DNA of 64,000 bases from Pontivivens insulae (GTDB taxonomy: Bacteria > Pseudomonadota > Alphaproteobacteria > Rhodobacterales > Rhodobacteraceae), in assembly GCF_900302495.1 (NCBI RefSeq), contig NZ_OMKW01000002.1, forward strand, positions 496,001-560,000. The letters are read 5' to 3'. The position numbers and the translations under genes were made by a program. Positions 29,137 to 39,194 of this stretch are shown here, piece after piece. Under the pieces are notes generated by a model that was not told where the DNA came from, did no database searches, and was given only the letters and a program-made list of their open reading frames with translations. How positions within the stretch are numbered: the first letter of the stretch is position 1; each line of letters starts with the position of its first letter.

Positions 29137-30153
29137 TCAGCCCGCTGTGGTCACGCGGGCGAGGCCCTCAACTTTTGATAGGGCTGCACCGCTGTCGATG
29201 CTTTCCTGCGCCATATCGACCCCCTCAATCAGGCTGCCTGCGCGGTCTGCGATCACAAGGGCGGCGGCGGCGTTCAGCAACACCGCATCGCGATAGGCAG
29301 AATGTTCACCATTGAGCAGCGCACGGAAGGCCACGCCATTTTCTTCCGGCGTGCCGCCCAGGATCGCCTCGAACGGATGGACCGGCAGGCCGGCATCCTC
29401 GGGGTGCACTTCTCGCTCTGCCACGATCCCGTCTTCGAGGGCGGCAATCCAGCTGATGCCGGTGATCGTCAACTCGTCCGTTCCGTCAGACCCGTGGACG
29501 AGCCATGCCTTCTCCGAACCCAGCGCCCGCAATGTTTCCGCCATCGGGCGGATCAGATCGCGGCTGAAGGCACCGGTCAGCTGGCGTTTGACGCCTGCGG
29601 GGTTGGTCAGCGGGCCCAGGATATTAAAGATGGTGCGCGTGCCCAGTTCCTGACGCGCGGGCATCACATGGCGGATCGCCGGGTGATGCATCGGGGCCAT
29701 CATGAAGGCGATCCCAACCTCGCCGAGCGCCTGCTCAACAACGTCAGGTCCGACCATGACGTCGATCCCCATCTGGCCGAGCGCATCTGCCGCACCTGAT
29801 TTGGAAGAGAGGTTGCGATTGCCATGCTTGGCCACGGGAACTCCTGCGCCTGCGACTACAAAAGCCGTGGCGGTTGAGATATTGAGCGTTCCTTTTCCGT
29901 CACCGCCGGTGCCGACAATGTCCATCGCACCCTCAGGCGCGCGCACGGCATTGCACTTCGCCCGCATCACGGCGGCTGCCGCGGCATATTCGTCAACTGT
30001 TTCGCCGCGCGTGCGCAGCGCCATCAGAAATCCGCCAATCTGATGTGCGGTTGCTTCGCCCTCCATCAACACGCCAAAGGCCTGCTCGGCCTCCGCGCGG
30101 GTGAGGGGCCGTTCGCAGGCAGCCCCGATCAGCGGCTTGAGCGTATCAGGCAT
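29137..30153 (-). CDS. trpD: Anthranilate phosphoribosyltransferase
   Basis: TrpD, 338 residues, joins anthranilate to PRPP. The PRPP-binding motif is [14 protein letters not shown], and [20 protein letters not shown] and [19 protein letters not shown] follow. I start at the ATG 30151-30153, which overlaps trpG by eight bases, rather than ten codons upstream. Confidence 0.97.
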   Translation of the reverse strand: MPDTLKPLIGAACERPLTRAEAEQAFGVLMEGEATAHQIGGFLMALRTRGETVDEYAAAAAVMRAKCNAVRAPEGAMDIVGTGGDGKGTLNISTATAFVVAGAGVPVAKHGNRNLSSKSGAADALGQMGIDVMVGPDVVEQALGEVGIAFMMAPMHHPAIRHVMPARQELGTRTIFNILGPLTNPAGVKRQLTGAFSRDLIRPMAETLRALGSEKAWLVHGSDGTDELTITGISWIAALEDGIVAEREVHPEDAGLPVHPFEAILGGTPEENGVAFRALLNGEHSAYRDAVLLNAAAALVIADRAGSLIEGVDMAQESIDSGAALSKVEGLARVTTAG

Positions 30154-30739
30154 GTGCGGCCTCTTTTTCGTGCGCAAGGTCAAGGAACGTGCGGATCATC
30201 TGGTGTCCATGTTCGGACGCGATGCTCTCTGGATGGAACTGAACGCCGTGAATGGGGAGCGTCTTGTGGCTCAACCCCATCACAGTGCCATCGGCCACAT
30301 CTGCGGTGATCTGAAGGCAATCGGGAATGGTGTCCCGCGCAACGGTCAGGGAATGATAGCGCGTCGCGGTAAATGGCGAGGGCAGCCCCCTGAACAGTCC
30401 GCCCTGGTCATGCCGGATTTCATCGACCTTGCCATGCATGATTGCATCCGCGCGCACGACCTTGCCGCCGAAATATTGCCCGATTGTCTGATGCCCCAGA
30501 CACACACCCATCAGCGGGATACCTGTCTCGGCCGCGGCGGCCACCATATCGAGGCAAATCCCTGCCTGATCCGGGTCGCACGGGCCGGGAGAGAGCAGAA
30601 TTGCCGTCGGGCGCAGCGCCATTGCCGCCTGAATATCGATGGCATCGTTGCGCTCAACCCGCACATCCGCGCCCAGTTCACCGACATAATGCACCAGATT
30701 ATAGGTGAAGCTGTCATAATTATCTATAAGAAGCAGCAT
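30146..30739 (-). CDS. trpG: Anthranilate synthase component II (glutamine amidotransferase)
   Basis: A class I glutamine amidotransferase of 197 residues that supplies ammonia to TrpE. The nucleophile lies in [14 protein letters not shown] and the His-Glu pair in [10 protein letters not shown]. The N-terminus is [20 protein letters not shown]. TrpE is encoded 1.7 kb away beyond a gene on the other strand, so the two subunits need separate promoters. No leader peptide with a tryptophan run was seen upstream. Confidence 0.97.
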   Translation of the reverse strand: MLLLIDNYDSFTYNLVHYVGELGADVRVERNDAIDIQAAMALRPTAILLSPGPCDPDQAGICLDMVAAAAETGIPLMGVCLGHQTIGQYFGGKVVRADAIMHGKVDEIRHDQGGLFRGLPSPFTATRYHSLTVARDTIPDCLQITADVADGTVMGLSHKTLPIHGVQFHPESIASEHGHQMIRTFLDLAHEKEAAHA

Positions 30740-30890
30740 GTAAGGGTTGCCTTCGACCTTGAAGCGGGCTTGTCTTAAGAGGTTCTTACACCCGAGCGCG
30801 CCGGGTATAAATGCGCGAAGGGCCTGAGCGGGGTCAAGAGACCATCCGCACGCGCCTGTCCGTTGGGGCGGAATGGAAGGGGAAATTGAT

Positions 30891-32318
30891 ATGGCGCAGG
30901 GATCGGGCATCAGCTTCATCTCCGGTTTTGTGGGGGGCGGCCTTTTGAGCGGTCTGGTTCTGGGCGCTGTGTCCATTGCTGTTCCTCTGCCCGCGACCGA
31001 GCAGGTCGCGCGCGAAGATGTTGCAGCTGCCGCGCCAGACGCCGAACCGGAACAGGAAGAGGCCAGCAGCACTCCGCGTCTCGAAGTGACCGACAGGGAT
31101 GTGACCGTCGCCCCCGCGCCTGAGACGACGACAGCCCGCCCGGCGGCAACCTCTGTTCCTACTGGCTTGAGCACGGCTCCGGCGGTCGATCCTGACCTGC
31201 CACAAACAGAGATCGCGCTCGCACCGGTCGAGGATGTGGATGAAGCGGTTGCCAACCGCTCTGGCGCGCCGCGACCTGCTGCCCCCACTGTCGACGATCC
31301 ATTGCGCTCCGCAGCGCTGGAGACGCCGACCGGAACCGATTTGGGCGGCTTGAGTACCGACAATCCCGAACGTGTGCGCGCTCCGGTTCGGGAACCGACA
31401 AGCGGGCTGGGCGCGCCAGCGCCAACCGAACAGGCGACGGTCTCCCCCTCGCTTCCCGCCACGACCCCGAGTGTCGAGCCAACACGCCCGACGCCCGGTT
31501 TGATCACCGCCCGCGGCAGCGAGCTGATCCGTGGATCGATCCCCGATGTGGACAGCGCTGATCCACCGCCGGCGCCGTTCGAGTTGCCTGATGTCGCGCC
31601 AGCGGTTGAGGCTGTTCCCGATAGCCAGCGTCCGGTTCTGGTCAATGCCGCGCCATTTGAGGATGATCGCAGCCGTCCGCTTTTGGCCGTTGTTCTGATA
31701 GATGACGGCACTTCTGAAAATATCGCAGGCGCTTTGACGGCGGTCAGCCTGCCAGTCACCTTCGCGCTGGCGGCGGACCTTCCCAATGTGGAAGAGCGGG
31801 CCAATGCCTATCGTGCCAGCGGCTTTGAAGTTCTGGCGCTGATGCCGGACGATCTGGCAGAAGACCTTGAGACGCTGGAACTGGACGCCTTCAACCGCCG
31901 GATCGCCGGCGTGCTTGCCTCTGTTCCCGGCGCGGTCGGGCTGATGGATCGCGAGGGGGGCGTGCTCAGCGCCAATGCGGGTGTCGGGTCAGCTGCCGTC
32001 GATTACCTTGCGCTGTCGGGCCACGCTTTGCTGGTGCATCCCCGGATGGGTCTGACCCAGCTGGATCAGGTTGCGCGGTCTTCCGGCGTTCCATCCGTCG
32101 CCGTCGGACGTGATGTCAGCACAGCGGAGGGAGCGCTCGCCGTCGGCAGTACTCTGCGCCGCTCTGCCGTGGACGCACGCTCCAATGGCACGTCCGTGGT
32201 TGTCGGGTCCATCAACGACACCACGCTCTCGACGATCGTGACCTGGGCTTTGGCGACGGAAAACCGGACGGTTGCCCTCTCACCACTCACGGCGGTGCTG
32301 AACCGGGTCGGCCTCTGA
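30891..32318 (+). CDS. YibQ-like divergent polysaccharide deacetylase family protein
   Basis: A 475-residue envelope protein. It has a hydrophobic N-terminal segment (SFISGFVGGGLLSGLVLGAV), then a long linker rich in Pro, Ala, Thr and acidic residues (about 35-255), then a divergent polysaccharide deacetylase domain starting RPLLAVVLIDDGTSENIAG. The usual metal-binding histidines of active deacetylases are not obvious, so the domain may only bind glycan. The ATG at 30891 has AAGGGGA upstream; an ATG six codons earlier lacks this. It sits between trpG and trpE on the opposite strand. Confidence 0.78.
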   Translation: MAQGSGISFISGFVGGGLLSGLVLGAVSIAVPLPATEQVAREDVAAAAPDAEPEQEEASSTPRLEVTDRDVTVAPAPETTTARPAATSVPTGLSTAPAVDPDLPQTEIALAPVEDVDEAVANRSGAPRPAAPTVDDPLRSAALETPTGTDLGGLSTDNPERVRAPVREPTSGLGAPAPTEQATVSPSLPATTPSVEPTRPTPGLITARGSELIRGSIPDVDSADPPPAPFELPDVAPAVEAVPDSQRPVLVNAAPFEDDRSRPLLAVVLIDDGTSENIAGALTAVSLPVTFALAADLPNVEERANAYRASGFEVLALMPDDLAEDLETLELDAFNRRIAGVLASVPGAVGLMDREGGVLSANAGVGSAAVDYLALSGHALLVHPRMGLTQLDQVARSSGVPSVAVGRDVSTAEGALAVGSTLRRSAVDARSNGTSVVVGSINDTTLSTIVTWALATENRTVALSPLTAVLNRVGL

Positions 32319-32340
32319 TCAAGACGCCAGAAAAACGAAA

Positions 32341-32375
32341 GGCGCGCTGCGATGTGCAGACGCGCCTCTTTTTAT
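32341..32375. terminator. Strong terminator between the YibQ-like gene and trpE
   Basis: AGGCGCG-CTGC, loop GATGT, GCAG-A-CGCGCCT, then CTTTTT: an 11-base stem with one bulged A and a T-run on the plus strand. Convergent trpE ends at 32398. A shorter T-rich run on the other strand (CGTTTTT) may let it act both ways. Confidence 0.88.
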
Positions 32376-32397
32376 GGACATAGGTGGGGGGAGCGTC

Positions 32398-33906
32398 TCA
32401 GTTCCCGCGTCCGGTCATCCTGTAGGCATCCCGTGCTGCGGCCATCAGTGCACCAGCCTTGTTGACCGTCTCCTGATACTCAGCCTCTGGGTCGCTGTCG
32501 TAGACAACACCGCCACCCGCCTGAACATAAAGGGTTTCATCCTTCAGGACGGCTGTGCGTAGGGCGATGCAGATATCCATCTCGCCATCGGCTGAAAAAT
32601 AGCCGACACCGCCGCCATAGACGCCGCGCTTTTCCTTCTCCAGCTCGTCAATGATCTCCATCGCCCGCACTTTCGGCGCGCCAGAAACTGTGCCTGCGGG
32701 AAGGCCTGCAAGCAGCGCGGAGAGCGCGTCATGCTCTTCGCTCAACTCGCCCTCGACATTCGAGACGATGTGCATCACGTGGCTATAGCGCTCAATGATG
32801 AATGTTTCGGTCGGTGTGACCGTGCCAATCTTGGCCACGCGGCCGACATCATTGCGGCCCAGATCTAGCAGCATCAGATGCTCGGCCCGCTCCTTTGGAT
32901 CTGCGAGCAGGTCGAATTCGAGGGCCTTATCCTCCTCCATCGTAGCACCGCGCTTGCGGGTGCCCGCAATCGGTCGGATCGTCACCTTGCCATCGCGGGC
33001 CTGGACGAGGATTTCGGGGCTGGCCCCAATGACCTGAAAGCCGCCGAAATTGAAGAAGAACATATAAGGCGACGGATTCGTCCGACGCAGCGACCGGTAG
33101 AGCGCGAAGGGCGGCAGGTCGAAGGGCAGAGACCAACGCTGGGAGGGGACGACCTGAAAGATATCGCCTGCCTTGATATAGTCTTTGGCCTTTTCAACAA
33201 TCCCGTCATATTCCGCGCGGGTGGTGTTCGAAACCGGCTCCGCCTGACCATCGGACGCGCCCGCGAGCGCTGTTTCCACCTTTGGGGAGCGGTCAAAATC
33301 GGCGACGGCATCCATCACCCGTTCGGCCGCCTGCGCATAGGCTGCGCGCGCGTTCAGACCACCTTCCGCCCAAACGGGGGACACGACGATGACTTCCCCC
33401 TTCACGGCATCCACGATTGCGATGACCGTCGGACGGATCATAACCGCATCGGGCAGGCCCAGCGGATCAGGGTTGATATTGGGCAGGTGTTCCACATGGC
33501 GCACCATGTCGTAACCCAGATACCCGAAAAGCCCCGCCGACATGGGGGGCATCCCCTCGGGCAGGTCAATGCGGCTTTCCTCTAACACGCTTCGCAGGCT
33601 GGTGAGGGGATCGGCGTCAACCGGGCTGAAACTGTCTGCATCGACACGGGCATCGCGGTTGATTTCAACCTCTGACCCGCGGCAGCGCCAGATCAGGTCA
33701 GGCTTCATTCCGATCACTGAATAGCGACCGCGATGCTCGCCACCCGTTACGGATTCGAGGATGAAGCTGTCCTTGCGCGCCCCGGCAAGCTTGAGCATCA
33801 GACCGACCGGCGTATCGAGGTCCGCAACCAGCCGCGTCCAGACGATCTGGTTCTTCCCCGCATCATGTGCCGCGGCGAAGTCTGCCATCGAGGGAAGGAT
33901 GTTCAT
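32398..33906 (-). CDS. trpE: Anthranilate synthase component I
   Basis: TrpE, 502 residues, makes anthranilate from chorismate with TrpG. The chorismate-binding domain shows ASPEILVQARDGKVTIRPIAG, TRKRGAT, DLGRNDVGRVAKIG and GTVSGAPKVRAMEIIDELE. The ATG at 33904-33906 is used; a GTG two codons upstream directly follows the stop of the foldase gene. It is probably transcribed with that gene. Confidence 0.97.
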   Translation of the reverse strand: MNILPSMADFAAAHDAGKNQIVWTRLVADLDTPVGLMLKLAGARKDSFILESVTGGEHRGRYSVIGMKPDLIWRCRGSEVEINRDARVDADSFSPVDADPLTSLRSVLEESRIDLPEGMPPMSAGLFGYLGYDMVRHVEHLPNINPDPLGLPDAVMIRPTVIAIVDAVKGEVIVVSPVWAEGGLNARAAYAQAAERVMDAVADFDRSPKVETALAGASDGQAEPVSNTTRAEYDGIVEKAKDYIKAGDIFQVVPSQRWSLPFDLPPFALYRSLRRTNPSPYMFFFNFGGFQVIGASPEILVQARDGKVTIRPIAGTRKRGATMEEDKALEFDLLADPKERAEHLMLLDLGRNDVGRVAKIGTVTPTETFIIERYSHVMHIVSNVEGELSEEHDALSALLAGLPAGTVSGAPKVRAMEIIDELEKEKRGVYGGGVGYFSADGEMDICIALRTAVLKDETLYVQAGGGVVYDSDPEAEYQETVNKAGALMAAARDAYRMTGRGN

Positions 33907-33912
33907 GGTCAC

Positions 33913-35763
33913 TTACCGTGTGTTCTGGACGATATAGTCGATGAGCTGCTGATTGACGGTGAAGCCTTGCTCCTCGGCAATCGCGTTCGAGAAATAGCCA
34001 ACCAGATCCTGTTGGTAATCGGCACCGACCTGCGCGTCCAAAATGGTCTGCAAATCGCGCCCCTCGTCGCTGTCGACGTCAAACTCGGTGATCGCGGTCA
34101 GCACGGCAATGACGGCGCCGGCTTCGTCATCCGCCTTGATCGGGCTGCCAATCTCCAGCTCGAACAAGGCGTCGCGGCTTTCTTCAGGCAAAAGGCCCGC
34201 TGTGCCATCGCGCGTAATCCCGTCATCGCTTTGCAGAACCAACCCATCCCGTTCTGCGAGGGCGGATAGGGTGATCCCTTCCTCAATCTCGGCGATCAGC
34301 GCATCGGCTTGCGTGCGGGCGATGGTCAGCGCCTCGCTGTCGCGCCAATCCTGCAACACCTCATCGCGAATATCGGCAAGGGCCGGCAGGGCAGGTGGGA
34401 TGATCTCATCGACACGGACATGGAAGAATTCCAATGCATCCGTCTCTACCTGGTCCCGATCCTCGCCAAGCTCTGACGCGAAGGCCTCGTTGGCGAGCAC
34501 GGCAGGCCGGTCGCTCAGCGTCAAGGTTGCAGTCTCAAGCTCGTAAGAGGTTTCGGCGGCGATATCTTCCGGCTGCGCACCACCCGCGATCAGAATTTCC
34601 GCATTGGTGGCCTCGTCCAGCACAAGTTGCTGCGCCTCGGCCAACGCCTCTGCGGCGCGAAGCTCCTCTCGCACATCCTCGAACCCTTGCGACAGGGCGG
34701 GCAGGATCGCGTTCACGGTGTAGATTGCGGGGCCAAGGTCGGTGTCAAACGGACCGACTGTGCCGGGACCGTCGAGTGCGAACACCGCGTCGCGGGCGCT
34801 GCTGGGCAGTTCGGATTGTTCCGTCAGGCCAAGCGAGATGTCATTCTGGGACAGGCCCCGCTCTTCGGCCAGACCGACCAATGTGATCTCGCCCGCGTCA
34901 ATCCGCGCCTTTGCCTCTTCGGCCAGTTCGGGCGTTCCGAACGAGAGTCGGTCGAGAATGCGCCGCTCTGGCGTCTGATAGTCCTCGATATTGTCTTCGA
35001 ACAGGCCACGCAGGAAATCGTCCTCATAATCCAGCGTATCTGCAATCATCGCAGGCGAGAGGGTCGCATAGGTGACGACGCGTTGCTCGTCGGTCTCGAA
35101 CCGTTCTGCGAAAGCCTCAAGATGCTGCTCCAGCACGGCATCACCCGGGTCATCGAGTGCAAGCGGATCAGCTGGGACGATCACCCAGTCAATGCTCCGC
35201 TCTTCACCCAGATAACGCATCGTGGTGTGGGCATAGGTCGGTGGAAGCTGCGCGCCAGAGGTGAGCGCCGCGCTCAACGTACCGACCGTGATCTGGTCGC
35301 GCATTAGCGCCTCATAGCTTGCAGGCGTCAATCCACGCTGGCCCAGGAAGAATTCGTAGGCGGCGATATCCACTTCGCCATCAGCGTTGCGCAGACCGGG
35401 GGTCGACGCAATCTCGCGCGCGACCACGTTGTCTGGCATCGACAGGCCGAGGCGTGAGGCCTCATCCTCAAGCGCCGCAGTCCGCAGCAGCTCTGACGTG
35501 ATCTGACGATCCACGCCTTGCGACTGCACCAGCAGCGGGTCGAGGCGAACGCCGAACTGTTGCTGAATGGTGCCGAGGCGGTTCTGAAGCGCGACGGAAT
35601 ATTCCTGCGCGGTCACCTCGGCGTCACCAACCCGGGCGACGCGGTTCGACGAACCGCCCTGCAAAAGATCGGTAAAGCCAAACGCACCCAATCCAATGAT
35701 CAGCAGGATGATGATGATCCAGCCAAATATCCCGGATTTCTTGGATCGCATCGAAGACAGCAT
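33913..35763 (-). CDS. PpiD-like membrane-anchored peptidyl-prolyl isomerase (SurA_N domain)
   Basis: A 616-residue periplasmic foldase. A short basic start (SSMRSKKSGIFG) leads to one membrane helix (WIIIILLIIGLGAFGFT), then a SurA-like N-terminal domain (RVGDAEVTAQEYSVALQNRL) and a parvulin-like middle region, where sequence is divergent and prolyl isomerase activity is uncertain. The ATG at 35761-35763 follows a GTG in the same frame. It is six bases upstream of trpE. Confidence 0.85.
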   Translation of the reverse strand: MLSSMRSKKSGIFGWIIIILLIIGLGAFGFTDLLQGGSSNRVARVGDAEVTAQEYSVALQNRLGTIQQQFGVRLDPLLVQSQGVDRQITSELLRTAALEDEASRLGLSMPDNVVAREIASTPGLRNADGEVDIAAYEFFLGQRGLTPASYEALMRDQITVGTLSAALTSGAQLPPTYAHTTMRYLGEERSIDWVIVPADPLALDDPGDAVLEQHLEAFAERFETDEQRVVTYATLSPAMIADTLDYEDDFLRGLFEDNIEDYQTPERRILDRLSFGTPELAEEAKARIDAGEITLVGLAEERGLSQNDISLGLTEQSELPSSARDAVFALDGPGTVGPFDTDLGPAIYTVNAILPALSQGFEDVREELRAAEALAEAQQLVLDEATNAEILIAGGAQPEDIAAETSYELETATLTLSDRPAVLANEAFASELGEDRDQVETDALEFFHVRVDEIIPPALPALADIRDEVLQDWRDSEALTIARTQADALIAEIEEGITLSALAERDGLVLQSDDGITRDGTAGLLPEESRDALFELEIGSPIKADDEAGAVIAVLTAITEFDVDSDEGRDLQTILDAQVGADYQQDLVGYFSNAIAEEQGFTVNQQLIDYIVQNTR

Positions 35764-35859
35764 CACTCAGGTTCCCTTTGGCATCGCCGCTTGCATCCTC
35801 GCAAGGTCGAGCGAAGTGTTACGGGAGGGGTGGGGCGAGTGCAAGACACCCGGCGCAGG

Positions 35860-37032
35860 CTAGAGCGCCGCAAGCCTCCGCCCCATTTCGGCCAGCCCAT
35901 CTGCATCGGCATTCGCAAAGGCAATTCTGACCGTTCTGCCACCAAACGGGTCGCCCTCTGGCACGAACATAGTGCCCGGCAAGATCAGCAAGGATTGCTC
36001 TAGCACCAGCCGCTGGGCAAGCGTATCTGACGGTTCGTCGAAAGGGTGGCGAAGGTATCCGAAATAGGCGCCAGACCCCAAACGCTCCCATCCCTCAAGC
36101 GCGTCTGTAACTTCTTCCAGCGCCTTGCGGCGGCGCAGGTTCTCTGCCCGTTCTCCGGCCACCCAGTCGCCCAGATGTTGCAACCCGAACAGGGCCGCAC
36201 GCTGCCCGATCTGATTGGGGCAGATGGTCATCGTGTCGAGGACTTTCTCAACTTCGGCCATGCGGCGCGCACCAGTGATGAGGGCGCCAATCCTGTGGCC
36301 GGTCAGCCGAAATACCTTTGAAAAGGAGTAGAGATGGATCAGCGTGCCCTGCCAATCAGGGCACGCAAACAGGTTGTGGGGCGCACCAGACCGGCTGTCA
36401 AAGTCGCGATAGGTCTCATCAACGATCAGGCCTAGACCGCCGCTTTGGCAAAGCTCAAAGAAAGCGTCCAATACGCCGTCGGGATATTCCTTGCCCGTCG
36501 GGTTGTTGGGCGTCACCAGAACGATTGCGCGCGTTCTGTCATCCATCAACGCAGCCGCACGAGAAGGATCAGGGAGAAGATCGTCGCCACAGGGCAGTGG
36601 GCGAAGCTCGATCCCCATCATGTGCAGCCACATCGCGTGGTTGAAGTAATAAGGCGTCGGAACGATGACGTTATCACCGGCCTGGGCAAGCGTTGCGATA
36701 GCCGCGCAAAACGCCTGATTGCAGCCGGAAGTGACGGCAACTTGTGCGGCTTCGATCTCTCCGCCATAGGCTCGCGACCACCGCGCGGCAATTTCCGCCC
36801 TCAAATCAGGTTGCCCCAAGACTGGCCCGTAAATATGCGCGGACGGATCACCGATAGCCTCCCCCATCGCCTCTCGCAGCGGTGCGGGCGGCGGGTCGAC
36901 CGGCGCGGCCTGGCTGAGGTTCACCAATGGGCGTTCAGGCGGGAAAGTAACGCCTTCAAGCCAGCGACGGGCCGCCATGACAGGCGGGGCGAATGTGGCG
37001 GCGAGGGCGGGATTGATTGGTGCATCGGTCAT
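35860..37032 (-). CDS. Class I/II PLP-dependent aminotransferase
   Basis: A fold-type I aminotransferase of 390 residues. It shows VTSGCNQAFCAAIATLAQ, the VTPNNPTGKEYP motif, DETYRDF and the PLP-lysine motif LYSFSKVFRLTGHRIG, and ends with RIAFANADADGLAEM. The amino-acid substrate is not clear; the family includes aspartate, aromatic and methionine aminotransferases. It is divergent from uup (77 bases apart). Confidence 0.88.
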   Translation of the reverse strand: MTDAPINPALAATFAPPVMAARRWLEGVTFPPERPLVNLSQAAPVDPPPAPLREAMGEAIGDPSAHIYGPVLGQPDLRAEIAARWSRAYGGEIEAAQVAVTSGCNQAFCAAIATLAQAGDNVIVPTPYYFNHAMWLHMMGIELRPLPCGDDLLPDPSRAAALMDDRTRAIVLVTPNNPTGKEYPDGVLDAFFELCQSGGLGLIVDETYRDFDSRSGAPHNLFACPDWQGTLIHLYSFSKVFRLTGHRIGALITGARRMAEVEKVLDTMTICPNQIGQRAALFGLQHLGDWVAGERAENLRRRKALEEVTDALEGWERLGSGAYFGYLRHPFDEPSDTLAQRLVLEQSLLILPGTMFVPEGDPFGGRTVRIAFANADADGLAEMGRRLAAL

Positions 37033-37109
37033 GGCTCAGACCGTGCCGTGTCCGCTGCGCGCGTGCAAGTGGACTTGACCCGCGCGGCGCAACACCGCAG
37101 ATGGGCGCC

Positions 37110-38921
37110 ATGGCACAACCACCGATCCTGACCCTCTCCGACATCGCGCTGACCTTCGGCGGCGATCCCCTGTTCACCGGTGCGGAACTGACCGTGCACC
37201 ATGGCGATCGCATCTGCCTTGTCGGGCGGAATGGTTCGGGTAAATCAACGCTGATGAAGATCATGGCGGGCATGGTCGAACCTGACGGCGGGACCCGGTT
37301 CCTGCGTCCGGGTGAGACGGTCGCCTACATGGATCAGGATCCGGATTTCAGCGGCTTTGCGACCCTTGGTGCCTTTGCCTCTGCCGGTCTGGAACCTGGC
37401 AGCGAATGGCGGGTTGAGGCGGTGGCCGAGGGACTGAAACTTGCCATGGATCAGGATCCGGCGGCGGCCAGCGGGGGGGAGCGGCGCCGCGCCGCACTGG
37501 CCCGATTGCTCGCGGCTGAACCGCAGCTGATGCTGCTCGATGAGCCGACGAACCACCTCGACATCGAGGCGATTGCCTGGCTAGAAGATCATTTGAAATC
37601 AACGCGCTCTGCCTTTGTGTTGATCTCTCACGACAGGGCATTTCTGCGGGAGCTTACCCGCGCGACGCTTTGGGTGGATCGGGGCGTTGTGCGCAGGCTC
37701 GACAAAGGATTTGAGGCGTTTGAAGATTGGCGCGACAAGACCTTCGAGGAAGAAGATCTCGCCCGCCACAAGCTTAACCGCCTGATCAAGGAAGAGGCGC
37801 GATGGGCCGTCGAGGGTATCTCCGCCCGGCGCAAACGGAACCAGGGCCGCGTGCGGCGTCTGGGGGAGTTGCGCGACCAGCGCGCCAGCCAGATCAAGCG
37901 CAAGGGTACGGCGGCGATGGCCTTTGAAGGCGGCCAGAAATCGGGTCGTCTTGTCGTTGAGGCAACGGACATATCGAAGAGATATGAAGATAAGGTTATC
38001 GCTAAGGACTTTTCGATCCGCGTGATGCGGGGGGAGCGCATCGCCCTCGTGGGGCCGAACGGCGCAGGAAAAACCACACTTCTCAAAATGTTGACCGGAG
38101 AGGTTGAGCCTGACAGCGGAACGGTTCGGATCGGGCAAAACCTATTGCCGATTGTTCTTGATCAGAATCGCGCGGCTTTGGACCCGGAAAAATCGCTTTG
38201 GACCTCGCTGACGGAGGATCCTGAGTTGGGGGTTTCGGGCAAGAATGATCAGGTGATGGTGCGCGGCACGCCCCGCCATGTCGTTGGTTATCTTAAAGAT
38301 TTTCTGTTCGATGATGCTCAGGTGCGCTCTCCGGTGCGGGCTTTGAGCGGGGGGGAGAAGGCGAGGCTGCTTTTGGCGCGTCTGATGGCGCGGGAGAGCA
38401 ATTTGCTGATCCTTGATGAGCCGACCAATGACCTCGATGTTGAAACGCTCGATCTGTTGCAGGAACTGGTAAGTGACTATGATGGAACGGTTATTCTGGT
38501 CAGCCACGACCGAGATTTCCTTGACCGGGTCGCCACCACGACGGTGATGATGGAGGGGGACGGGCGCGTTCAGGCCTATGCGGGCGGCTGGTCTGACATG
38601 CTGGTCCAGCGCGGTGCACAACCCGTGCACAATGCGTACACAAACCGTGCACCGAAAAGTCAGACAAAGTCCGCGCCGAAACCCGCGTCGGAGGCGGCGA
38701 AACCGGCGGAGGCCAAGGCCAATCCGGTGAAGCTTACAGCCCTTGAGGCGGAGATGGAGAAGCTGACGGCGGAGATCGGCAAGCTCGAAACATTCCTCGC
38801 CGATCCTAACCTGTTCACGACCGCGCCGCAGAAATTCGAGAAGGCGAGCGCGGGTCTGCTGGAACGGCAGGAGCGGCTGGCCGCCGTCGAGGAAGAGTGG
38901 CTGGAGTTGAGCGAAGGTTGA
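37110..38921 (+). CDS. uup: ABC-F family ATPase, Uup type
   Basis: A 603-residue soluble protein with two ABC domains. Domain 1 has GRNGSGKST, SGGERRRAALARLLA and LDEPTNHLD. Domain 2 has GPNGAGKTT, LSGGEKARLLLARLMA and LDEPTNDLD. A C-terminal coiled coil (about residues 535-600; LTALEAEMEKLTAEIGKLE) is typical of Uup, which acts on ribosomes or DNA intermediates. I use the ATG at 37110 because the protein then begins at the family's usual position. Confidence 0.88.
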   Translation: MAQPPILTLSDIALTFGGDPLFTGAELTVHHGDRICLVGRNGSGKSTLMKIMAGMVEPDGGTRFLRPGETVAYMDQDPDFSGFATLGAFASAGLEPGSEWRVEAVAEGLKLAMDQDPAAASGGERRRAALARLLAAEPQLMLLDEPTNHLDIEAIAWLEDHLKSTRSAFVLISHDRAFLRELTRATLWVDRGVVRRLDKGFEAFEDWRDKTFEEEDLARHKLNRLIKEEARWAVEGISARRKRNQGRVRRLGELRDQRASQIKRKGTAAMAFEGGQKSGRLVVEATDISKRYEDKVIAKDFSIRVMRGERIALVGPNGAGKTTLLKMLTGEVEPDSGTVRIGQNLLPIVLDQNRAALDPEKSLWTSLTEDPELGVSGKNDQVMVRGTPRHVVGYLKDFLFDDAQVRSPVRALSGGEKARLLLARLMARESNLLILDEPTNDLDVETLDLLQELVSDYDGTVILVSHDRDFLDRVATTTVMMEGDGRVQAYAGGWSDMLVQRGAQPVHNAYTNRAPKSQTKSAPKPASEAAKPAEAKANPVKLTALEAEMEKLTAEIGKLETFLADPNLFTTAPQKFEKASAGLLERQERLAAVEEEWLELSEG

Positions 38922-39041
38922 CGGTCAATCCGGTGGAACGATCAGGCCTGTGCCCGACCTTTGGTGGGCGTTCGTCCACTCAGAAGGATGCGCTTTATCT
39001 ATCAATCCAGAATTCCGGCACCGCTGCGTGCGCTACCGATA

Positions 39042-39097
39042 AAGCGCCCTGCCGGGGGGAGGTCGGGCGCTGCCCGGATGCTGGTCGCATCCGGCAG
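39042..39097 (+). repeat. REP-like element, copy A
   Basis: This copy contains AAGCGCCCTGCC, then the core GGTCGGGCGCTGCCCGG (39061-39077), then a hairpin CCGGATGC-TGGTC-GCATCCGG. The same 17-base core occurs at 40587-40603 (reverse) and 53201-53217. No other feature is supported in 38922-39111, which is otherwise non-coding. Confidence 0.75.
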
Positions 39098-39111
39098 TTA
39101 TGGTGCACACG

Positions 39112-39130
39112 TCCCGGACTTGATCCGGGA
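39112..39130. repeat. 7-5-7 palindrome family, copy 2
   Basis: TCCCGGA, CTTGA, TCCGGGA. A second element of identical geometry lies 40 bases further on. Confidence 0.65.
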
Positions 39131-39170
39131 TCTCGATCTCCATTGGCGCGGCACCTGAAATTGGCTGAGG

Positions 39171-39189
39171 TCCCGGCGCGAGGCCGGGA
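39171..39189. repeat. 7-5-7 palindrome family, copy 3
   Basis: TCCCGGC, GCGAG, GCCGGGA, directly after the 3' end of the start-less reading frame described next. Confidence 0.65.
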
Positions 39190-39194
39190 AGGGC

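Noticed and set aside
30783-30811. TTCTTA-17-TATAAA upstream of the YibQ-like gene as a promoter
   Set aside because: The -10 is good but the -35 is poor, so I did not list it as a feature; it remains a weak possibility.
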